Positions 55,527 through 62,661 of a stretch of DNA of 64,000 bases are shown here, piece after piece. The notes beneath the pieces are model-generated. The model worked only from the letters and a program-made list of their open reading frames with translations, was not told the DNA's origin and ran no database searches. Each line of letters begins with the position of its first letter. Within the stretch, counting starts at the first letter, position 1. Position numbers and translations under genes: made by a program. Origin of the DNA: Candidatus Aminicenantota bacterium (GTDB lineage: Bacteria; Acidobacteriota; Aminicenantia; Aminicenantales; Aminicenantaceae); the NCBI GenBank assembly GCA_011772495.1, contig WVZL01000009.1, forward strand, positions 48,579 through 112,578, given 5' to 3'.

Positions 55527-56933
55527 TTATTCTCCAGGGGAAAGAACTCTTTTTTCTGACAGTTTTTTATGCTCTCTGAAAATAAGAATTCCGAGGAATA
55601 TCCAAATCACCACTAGCACGACATTGGAAACGGCAAATTTTTCAACATTAAAAGCGAGAAAAGTAACACCCAAAAAAACAGTAAAAGCTGATAATACGTC
55701 GCCGGAGCGGTGGAAAAAGGTTTTTGTCACCGCTTGGGCTTTGTATTTCTCTTCTCTTGAAGTTATGAGAAATAGGGAGTGCCGGGTTGTGTTCATAAGA
55801 GAATAATCTGTACCATTTTCCAAAGCTTTAACCCATTTTACCAATACGAGAAATGCGCCAAAGCTTATAAAGAAATATCCTCCCAGGGCAAGTGCAGGGA
55901 GGAAGAAAATCGCTACCCTAACCCCAAACCACCTGAAAATTCGTGACACGATAAACAGCTGGACGAACATAGCGAAGAGATTCTGGATATTATAGAAACC
56001 AGCAAAGAATTTAGTCAAAAATTGTCCCTCATCTAATGCTCCCGCTGTTCCTGATTCTATGGCCTTAACTGCAGCATCTTTGGCTACCGTATCCAGCATA
56101 TACACCCCGTTGGTGTTGATGAAATTCATCATCAGCACAAAAAAAGCAATGTATAGAAGATACCGCGTTTTAAAAACTAGGCGAAATGCTCCTCCCTTTT
56201 CAAGAGGCTTCTCCTGTTCTTTTTCCCCAAATGCTTTTTTCTGGTCGGCCTTAACTGTTTTTGCTTCGACTCTTTTTATTTCTCTTTGATGAATAATCCA
56301 TGTCAATAAAATACAAATTCCCAGGATTCCTCCTGCCACCAACATCAATTGAAATTCCCCTATAGGTACCACAAGCCGATCTGTAATTTTTCCTCCTGCA
56401 TAACCTCCAAAGGTAGCTCCGAAAGCAATTAGAGGGAACAGACGCTTTCCTTCTTCCTCGGTGTACAAGTCGTTGGCAAAACCCCAGAATTGAGCAACAA
56501 CAATCAAGTTAAATATGCCTACCCAAATAAAAAAGATGATGCCCATAGCTCCGGGTCCAACACCTACTAGATATAAAACATAAAAGAGTCCTAAGTTGGA
56601 AATGAAAAAGAGTGTTACCCAGGTGATCAATTTTTGGCGTGGGAATTTGGAAGCAATGCTGCTGAATATTTTAACAACAAAAATTAGCATAACTGCTATA
56701 GCCGCAGAAAGATAACTTTTGATTTCAGGAGGCCACTGCTCCAACATTAAAGCATCTCTTACTGGTTTTATGATGTAGTAAGCCATAAAAAGTAAATATA
56801 CATTAAACATTAAAAGAAAAGCGGTAAGAGCTTCGCCCGGATAGACGACTGTAAACAGCCTTAGAATTTTATAGAAAATTCCAGCGGATTCTTTTTGGCT
56901 TTTCATTATTTCTTCATTTTCTGGAACTTGCAT
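55527..56933 (-). CDS. Npt/TLC-type nucleotide transporter-like membrane protein
   Basis: A 468-residue inner-membrane protein with about 12 helices. Its opening (YPGEALTAFLLMFNVYLLFMAYYIIKPVRDALMLEQ) carries the YYIIKPVRDALML segment, a hallmark of the ADP,ATP carrier (TLC, Npt1/Npt2) family; QFWGFANDLYTEEEGKRLFPLIAFGATFGGYAGG and LMNTTRHSLFLITSREEKYKAQAVTKTF follow. Family members exchange nucleotides in intracellular parasites; in free-living bacteria their role is unsettled. AAGGAGG precedes the ATG. A TTGACA promoter lies 140 nt upstream. Confidence 0.85.
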   Translation of the reverse strand: MQVPENEEIMKSQKESAGIFYKILRLFTVVYPGEALTAFLLMFNVYLLFMAYYIIKPVRDALMLEQWPPEIKSYLSAAIAVMLIFVVKIFSSIASKFPRQKLITWVTLFFISNLGLFYVLYLVGVGPGAMGIIFFIWVGIFNLIVVAQFWGFANDLYTEEEGKRLFPLIAFGATFGGYAGGKITDRLVVPIGEFQLMLVAGGILGICILLTWIIHQREIKRVEAKTVKADQKKAFGEKEQEKPLEKGGAFRLVFKTRYLLYIAFFVLMMNFINTNGVYMLDTVAKDAAVKAIESGTAGALDEGQFLTKFFAGFYNIQNLFAMFVQLFIVSRIFRWFGVRVAIFFLPALALGGYFFISFGAFLVLVKWVKALENGTDYSLMNTTRHSLFLITSREEKYKAQAVTKTFFHRSGDVLSAFTVFLGVTFLAFNVEKFAVSNVVLVVIWIFLGILIFREHKKLSEKRVLSPGE

Positions 56934-57072
56934 TGAATCTCCTCCTTTTGCTCTTCCCAGATACCTTACTCATAGAAGTTGCTTTGTTTTAGCCTCGAAT
57001 TAGCATTATTAAAAAGCTATAGATTGACAAGGATAGGCACTTTCCACTTGGAGATGACATTTTTTTAGATGC

Positions 57073-57102
57073 AATATATTTGAATCTAAATTGAATGTCA
57101 AC
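57073..57102 (-). promoter_or_regulatory. Promoter of the Npt-type transporter and kinase paralogues 1 and 2
   Basis: Minus-strand TTGACA (57102-57097), 18 bp, TATATT (57078-57073). It lies in the 392 bp stretch 56934-57325 where I see no gene. The leader to the ATG at 56933 would be about 130 nt. Confidence 0.6.
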
Positions 57103-57325
57103 ACTATTCAGGTCGTCTCTCATTCTTATGTTCTCTTAAGGAGAAAATTTTCCACTGTTTCTGTGAAAAACTCTGTTGAAAAATATGTCTTTTAAATTTC
57201 TAACAGACTGATTTAATTATAATTATGGGATAATGCACAATTTATGGTCAGGTTCATTTTAGGATGATAGACGTTGATCAGAAGAGAGCAGAATGCGTTT
57301 ATCTTATATATCGCCTCATGATGGT

Positions 57326-58138
57326 TCAGGAGAAGAGCACAGCTTCTTCTCCTTTTTCGGCAATTAATTTTTTTATCTTTTCGATGATGATTTTTTTACG
57401 TTCGAGTAGAGCACTGATTTCGGCATCATTGAGATAGAGGCTGAGCTTGGTTTTGATGATCTCATCATCTAATTTCAGGAGATTTTGATAAAGTTTTTTC
57501 GAGCAGCGCGTGATATGACATTCAGGGATGAGTTCTGGATAAGGATCAAAAGCTTCAGAAAAATCTACCCTCCAGATTTTCCAATTCTCTTTGCGTATGA
57601 TCAAAATATCAGGCAAATCTCTTTCCGCACAATAAGAATTAGAGTAGGTCAGATTCTCAAAAACTGTCAATTCTTCTAGAGAATCTTTAAAACGCTCCGA
57701 GTCTGGAGGCTCAATATTATTATTTCTACGAGCTTCTTCGGTTATTGCTTTTTCGATAAGAAGCGCAAGGGATCCTTTCCTTCCCTCGACTTCTCTTTCT
57801 ACGGTAGGAGGGACGATATTGAGGTCAAGGAATTTATTTAGCTCGTAAGCTGCAAGATCATATTTATAGCTGTCTGGAATAGGGTGGGGTCGAGTGCGGT
57901 TAGTGACCCTGAAGAATCCTCTCCGCTCGACCTTCCCATCGGTCAGACATAATAACCAAGCCTCTGTTCTTCTGCCAACTCTTTGTTTACCTGGGCAAAC
58001 TTGGGCCTTTTTTAAATAATCCTCTATTTCTTTTTGTTCCATTTTTATTTCAGGCGTGGTTTGGGAAAAAGAAAAATCCCAATATCCAAGAAAGAAATAA
58101 AGAAAACACATTGTCGCTAAAGTAATTTTATATTTCAT
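57326..58138 (-). CDS. Secreted kinase-like protein, paralogue 3, probable pseudokinase
   Basis: A 270-residue protein with a signal peptide. It shares the order of blocks with paralogues 1 and 2: YDLAAYELNKFLDLNIVPPTVEREVEGRKGSL and, later, IWRVDFSEAFDP. The catalytic loop is degraded: the position of NEDRHQGNIL reads AERDLPDILI, so the catalytic Asp becomes Glu and the Asn becomes Asp. Metal-binding Asp182 is retained. It also lacks the Lys-rich pattern and has more cysteines. It may bind rather than phosphorylate. GGGGGAG precedes the ATG; a TTGAAT-N16-TATAAA element lies upstream. Confidence 0.65.
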   Translation of the reverse strand: MKYKITLATMCFLYFFLGYWDFSFSQTTPEIKMEQKEIEDYLKKAQVCPGKQRVGRRTEAWLLCLTDGKVERRGFFRVTNRTRPHPIPDSYKYDLAAYELNKFLDLNIVPPTVEREVEGRKGSLALLIEKAITEEARRNNNIEPPDSERFKDSLEELTVFENLTYSNSYCAERDLPDILIIRKENWKIWRVDFSEAFDPYPELIPECHITRCSKKLYQNLLKLDDEIIKTKLSLYLNDAEISALLERKKIIIEKIKKLIAEKGEEAVLFS

Positions 58139-58287
58139 AGGCTCCCCCTAAAAAGAAGTTCATTTTCAGAGAGTAATTCATTATCAAAATTATGGAAAAA
58201 TTCTATCGTCCGAGCTTTGTTTTTTGGCAGTCATTTCTTGGCGCTGTCTTTTATATTTAGAATATTCTTATATTCAAACGAAGTTGC

Positions 58288-59394
58288 CTATTTTTTCCTT
58301 AGCTTTGGCGGCCAGACATCGAATTCTCCGCTGTTGATGATCAAGGCGCTGAGATTGCCGCCGTAAGCATCTCCAATACCAGTATCGATGATCCATATTC
58401 TTCCATTGAAACGTCTCATATCATCCATGTTTGTAATTTTCCGAGGAGTATGGGCTATGATCATGTTTTTAGCCTTGAGGTTGGTGAGGATTTTATCCAC
58501 AGTTTCTGTAAAATCAGCGCCCCTTAGGGCCAAATCTCGGTACCATAAAGGTCCAGAAGGTTCATACACAATTCTGCGAACTCTTGATTGGAGGGGAGTC
58601 GAAAAGACGATTGCCTGTCGAAAGGCATCAAGCTCCCTACGCGCTAGATTATTGATATCTTTCAGATTCCAAGTTGAGAATTCTTCACTGATCCCGCCAT
58701 GGACGAAAATCATATCATTAATCTTAATCACTACATTTCTATCAAGGAGCCATTTTCCGTATGTCTTGTTGAAATTATATGTATATTGTTTTCGTGCCGG
58801 ATGATTTCTTCTTTGTCGGGCGTCATCTCTAATTTCCCTCCAATAAACCAATAAATCTTTGCTAGACAAGGAACCTGAACCCGAACTCTGGAGAGCTTTT
58901 TTTTGTTCCTTCTTGGCGAAGTCTTTTTCTTTTCTCTGCTTGTATTTATCTGGAAGAAAAGAAATGAATTGCTCCACCGTGACATAGCCCTGATAATCAA
59001 AGGCGATACCGGAGATATTCATCTCTTCATGATTGCCCAGCAATACATGAACTTTGCCTCCAACTTCTTCTGCTTCGTTCTCCAAGCGCATCAACAGCTC
59101 AAAGATTTCTCTCGCCTCGGGACCCCTGTCCATGATGTCTCCGATCTGTACCAGATGAGTTTTTCCGCCATTCCAGCGGAGTTCTCTATCAATTATTTTT
59201 GTTCCCCTTAGTATTCTTATAAAATTTTTATAATCGCCGTGCAAATCTCCCACGGCAACAATTTTTTCAATACCTGTCCATTCACACTGTATGCTAGCAG
59301 CCTGGAGATAAATGGAAAAGAAAGAGACCAAAAGTGCAAAAATGAGCGTCGGCCTAAGTTTTTTCCATAGGTAGTGAAGGTAGCTATTTTTCAT
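58288..59394 (-). CDS. Secreted PPP-family metallophosphatase (Shewanella-like type)
   Basis: A 368-residue protein with a signal peptide or anchor (residues 15-32). The phosphoesterase motifs are all present: VGDLHGD (Asp50, His52), IGDIMDRG (Asp86, Asp89, Arg90), LLGNHEE (Asn121, His122), a later MIIAHTPR and FVHGGIS (His). The DRG and GNHE forms indicate a serine/threonine or phosphoprotein phosphatase, and the secreted form resembles Shewanella-like phosphatases. An RNA- or nucleotide-related substrate is an alternative. It is upstream of kinase paralogue 3 on the same strand. Confidence 0.85.
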   Translation of the reverse strand: MKNSYLHYLWKKLRPTLIFALLVSFFSIYLQAASIQCEWTGIEKIVAVGDLHGDYKNFIRILRGTKIIDRELRWNGGKTHLVQIGDIMDRGPEAREIFELLMRLENEAEEVGGKVHVLLGNHEEMNISGIAFDYQGYVTVEQFISFLPDKYKQRKEKDFAKKEQKKALQSSGSGSLSSKDLLVYWREIRDDARQRRNHPARKQYTYNFNKTYGKWLLDRNVVIKINDMIFVHGGISEEFSTWNLKDINNLARRELDAFRQAIVFSTPLQSRVRRIVYEPSGPLWYRDLALRGADFTETVDKILTNLKAKNMIIAHTPRKITNMDDMRRFNGRIWIIDTGIGDAYGGNLSALIINSGEFDVWPPKLRKK

Positions 59395-59457
59395 GATTTA
59401 TCTTGATTCCCATCTAAGATGGTGTACTTTTAGGCAAAATTTTATTCATCACTCTTT

Positions 59458-59485
59458 ATAATAAACGATTAAGGAGGGTTGTCAA
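59458..59485 (-). promoter_or_regulatory. Promoter of the secreted phosphatase gene
   Basis: Minus-strand TTGACA (59485-59480), 16 bp, TATTAT (59463-59458), about 70 nt before the ATG at 59394. It lies in the divergent 376 bp region 59395-59770, which has no visible gene. Confidence 0.55.
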
Positions 59486-59621
59486 TAGTCAGGGCTGAAT
59501 GTAACGCGAAGAATATATTTTTGCTGGTTGAAACTTGAATATTCTCTCTCGGATTGTTATTTTCTTACCACTACTACCAAGAACAATTGGTGAGATTCAT
59601 ATTATTACGTGCTATTTTAGA

Positions 59622-59650
59622 TTGACTTTGAATAGGACTTTTGATAAAAG
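59622..59650 (+). promoter_or_regulatory. Promoter of the STAS gene and following transporters
   Basis: TTGACT (59622-59627), 17 bp, TAAAAG (59645-59650). The leader to the ATG at 59771 is about 115 nt and purine-rich. A fair -35 with a weak -10. Confidence 0.45.
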
Positions 59651-59770
59651 CTAGGAAGGTGGGCAGAGGAGACCTAGAGAGAATAGGAATAGGATGAGAT
59701 TCCAGATGATTGTTGAGATTACGGAGTAGAAATAGACAAAAAATAAGATTTTTTAAAAGAAAGGGAAAAG

Positions 59771-60118
59771 ATGGAAATAAGTGCAAGAGAAAAAAGCGAT
59801 GTTATCATTTTTGACATTGAGGGAGAAATAAGAAGATCGGATGTGTCAGATGTGACCCTTCACCAGCTGGTCAAAGATCAGTTGGATACTGGAAAAAGAA
59901 ACATTCTCCTCAATTTTAAAAATGTTGAATTCATCGATAGCTTCGGTGTGGGAGAAATTCTAGCCAGCTATATTTCTACTCATAATTTAGGGGGGAAGCT
60001 GAAGATCGCCAAAATCTCCAAGAAGCTTTATCTCATTTTCCAGGTTACAATGCTGACCAAAGTCCTTGAAATATTCGAAGATGAAGAGGTAGCCTTGGAG
60101 AGTTTTATTAAAGATTAG
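59771..60118 (+). CDS. STAS-domain anti-sigma factor antagonist-like protein
   Basis: A 115-residue SpoIIAA/RsbV-type STAS protein. NVEFIDSFGVGEILASYIS contains the phosphorylatable serine in DSFG (Ser57). It is unphosphorylated-active in known partner-switch systems: it releases a kinase/anti-sigma factor. AAGGGAAAAG lies before the ATG. The Npt-HEAT gene starts 33 bases after its stop, so it is probably in the same transcript. The RsbW-like partner is 6 kb away on the same strand. Confidence 0.88.
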   Translation: MEISAREKSDVIIFDIEGEIRRSDVSDVTLHQLVKDQLDTGKRNILLNFKNVEFIDSFGVGEILASYISTHNLGGKLKIAKISKKLYLIFQVTMLTKVLEIFEDEEVALESFIKD

Positions 60119-60151
60119 CCCTCGTCACAAGTTCTCTTGTTGAGTCGTTAA

Positions 60152-62653
60152 ATGGCCAAAAATCGCCTCTACAGAGCTCTATCGCGCATCGTAGATATCA
60201 GGCCAGGCGAAGAAATCATCGTTTTCCTCCTCTTTCTTTATTTCTTCCTAATCATGGCTCCCTTCTACGTCATTAAGCCCGTTCGAAATGCAGAGTATTT
60301 GGAAGATGTTGGATCGCTGGGACTCCCCATAGCCTATCTTTTGACAGCCGTAATTATGGGATTTTTTATTCATTTTTATTCCAAGCTTCAAGTCAGGGTT
60401 CATAGAAGAATTCTAATAATCTCCAGCCTGACTTTTTTCATCGTGACCTGTCTTCTTTCGAGAGAATTTTTCATCAAAGAGTACGCTTGGATGCCCTATG
60501 CTTTCTGGGTATGGGCAAATATTTATGTCGTTGTTGTCGTAACCCAGTTCTGGCTATTAGTGAATGACTTTTTTAATCCCAGAGAAGCAAAAAGGTTAAT
60601 TGGCTTCTTTGGCAGCGGAGGGCTTTTAGGAGGTGTTTTAGGAGGATTATTAACCGGTTTATTAGCTAGAGCTATTCCTGATCATCTGCTTCTTATTCCT
60701 GCTGGAATCCTTATCCTCAGTGGATTTGTTGTCAATTATATATTCATCTGGCAGAGAAAAACTAGCCTTCCTCCTGATAAAGCAGATATTAAAGAAAAAG
60801 AAAAAGAGCGAAAACCAGCTAAAGTGGGTTTCTTAGATAGCTTTAATACCGTTAGAAAAGACAGATTCTTAATACAACTGTCTGCGGTCGTGATTCTCAC
60901 TTTTATGGTGGCTACATTTGTTGATTACCAGTCGAACACTGTTGTCAAAAGCGTACTGGAGAGGAAGAGCGATATGGCTGAGTTTTTTGGATATTTTAAT
61001 GCCGGGTTGCTAGTGCTTCCTTTTTTTCTTCAACTCTTGATGACCAGCAATCTTATTAAACGCTACGGCATTCGTATTACGCTTCTGCTTTTTCCTTTTA
61101 TTTTGTTCCTCTGCACTCTGGGAATTGCCATTTGGCCTGGTCTTTTATTTGCGGTTGTCATCAAAGGTAGCGACAAAAGCCTGTCTTTTTCCCTAAACCA
61201 GTCGGTGCGGGAGCTTCTCTATATTCCCATCTCTCCAGAGCTGAAGACCAAAGCCAAATTATTCATCGACATGTTTCTCAACAGGTTTGCCAAAGGGATC
61301 GGTGCCTTGATACTCCTTATATTTTTCTTTTATCCTCCTCCTGAGTTCTGGATACGCAGAGTACAAATCGTGAGTATTATTTCTTTTGTATTTATTGTCG
61401 CTTGGATTTTCTTTAATCTCAAAGTCAGCAAAGAATACACCGATACGATCAAGCAGAAATTGGAGATGAAGTGGGATCGAGCAGATAGATTAGTGGCTGA
61501 CCAAGTGGATGTTGATTATACGAAATTGGTTTTCGATACCATTGAAAGCAGGAATCGGAGTTCAGTCTTGTATGCTATGCATCTTTTCGATTTAATAAAG
61601 CAGGATAAACTCACTCCTGAAGTCCAGAAATTAATTTCTTATAAATCGGATGAAGTCATGGTTTCTTCGTTGGGGGGACTTTTCGAGTCGGGCGAAGCAC
61701 TTTTATCTCCTGAAATTGAAGAATCTATAGGTGAAGAAACCTTAGAAAAGGACATCAAGGAGATCATGTCTCTGGACGTTTATCAAGAAGTGATGAAGGG
61801 CTATGTAGAGAAAGTGTTGGTCGATAAAAGCCGTGAGGGTGAAACTGCAAAGATGGAATTAGCCAAGGCCATGGGATTAATGGAAGTCCAGTCTCCTCTA
61901 GTCCAGAAACTTGATGAACTCTTGCTGGATGAGTCGCCTGAAGTGAGCAGGTATGCCATGGAGAGTGCAGCCAGGATGAAGAAGAGAGAGTACGTCCCAC
62001 TCTTGGTTAAGAAGCTTTCTAGTCCAGTAACCAGAGAAGATGCCAGTATCGCCCTTGAAAAATTCGGCTCGAGAGTAACTGGCACTCTGGCCGATTATCT
62101 GGGAGATCCTGAAGAGGAGCTTGAACTGCGCAAAGAAGTAGCGTCAATCTTAGCCCGCATCAGTACCCAAGAGGCAGCAGATTTCTTGTCTTGGGAAATG
62201 GAAGAAGCAGGGGGAGAAATGGATGATGAGCTCATTGATGCTATGGATAGGATTCGTTCCGAAAACTCAGATGTTCAATTTTCAGAAGATGTTATGAATA
62301 AAAAAATTGCTGAAGAAGTTAAGAAATATTACCAAATCCTTGTTGATTTCTGCGATCTGAAACCAGAGGCCAAAGAGGAGCAGATGAAAAAAGGTTTACC
62401 CAAGGATCTGTCTGTAGTCTTGATGAATGTGTTCAAGTTATTGGGACTGATATATCCCCGCGAAGATATTGCCAGAGCTTTTCAGAATATAAGAACCGGA
62501 ACAAAAGATTCAGTCGCTTACGCTGTCGAGCTTCTGGATAATACTTTGCAGAAAGAGCTCAAAGATATCCTCTTTCCGATTATCGAGGACCTCTCCTTAG
62601 AGGAAAGAATGAAAAGGTGTCGAAATCTTCTAAGAAATTTTCCTAATCTTTAA
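60152..62653 (+). CDS. Npt/TLC-type transporter with C-terminal HEAT-like domain
   Basis: An 833-residue protein. Residues 1-430 form the transporter (about 12 helices): FYVIKPVRNAEYL is the family signature, QFWLLVNDFFNPREAKRLIGFFGSGGLLGG and LNQSVRELLYIPISPELKTKAKLFIDMFLNRFAKG follow. Residues 440-830 are soluble and helical, with HEAT-like units (SRYAMESAARMKKREYVPLLVKKLSSP, LADYLGDPEEELELRKEVASILARIS). The tail probably sits in the cytosol and contacts a regulator. Similar fused forms are known in Npt families. The next paralogue begins nine bases after its stop. Confidence 0.83.
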   Translation: MAKNRLYRALSRIVDIRPGEEIIVFLLFLYFFLIMAPFYVIKPVRNAEYLEDVGSLGLPIAYLLTAVIMGFFIHFYSKLQVRVHRRILIISSLTFFIVTCLLSREFFIKEYAWMPYAFWVWANIYVVVVVTQFWLLVNDFFNPREAKRLIGFFGSGGLLGGVLGGLLTGLLARAIPDHLLLIPAGILILSGFVVNYIFIWQRKTSLPPDKADIKEKEKERKPAKVGFLDSFNTVRKDRFLIQLSAVVILTFMVATFVDYQSNTVVKSVLERKSDMAEFFGYFNAGLLVLPFFLQLLMTSNLIKRYGIRITLLLFPFILFLCTLGIAIWPGLLFAVVIKGSDKSLSFSLNQSVRELLYIPISPELKTKAKLFIDMFLNRFAKGIGALILLIFFFYPPPEFWIRRVQIVSIISFVFIVAWIFFNLKVSKEYTDTIKQKLEMKWDRADRLVADQVDVDYTKLVFDTIESRNRSSVLYAMHLFDLIKQDKLTPEVQKLISYKSDEVMVSSLGGLFESGEALLSPEIEESIGEETLEKDIKEIMSLDVYQEVMKGYVEKVLVDKSREGETAKMELAKAMGLMEVQSPLVQKLDELLLDESPEVSRYAMESAARMKKREYVPLLVKKLSSPVTREDASIALEKFGSRVTGTLADYLGDPEEELELRKEVASILARISTQEAADFLSWEMEEAGGEMDDELIDAMDRIRSENSDVQFSEDVMNKKIAEEVKKYYQILVDFCDLKPEAKEEQMKKGLPKDLSVVLMNVFKLLGLIYPREDIARAFQNIRTGTKDSVAYAVELLDNTLQKELKDILFPIIEDLSLEERMKRCRNLLRNFPNL

Positions 62654-62661
62654 GAGAGATT

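Noticed and set aside
59574-59786. 70-codon minus-strand frame in the 59.4-59.8 kb intergenic region
   Set aside because: Low-complexity Leu/Pro/Phe content, no ribosome site, and it overlaps the STAS gene start.
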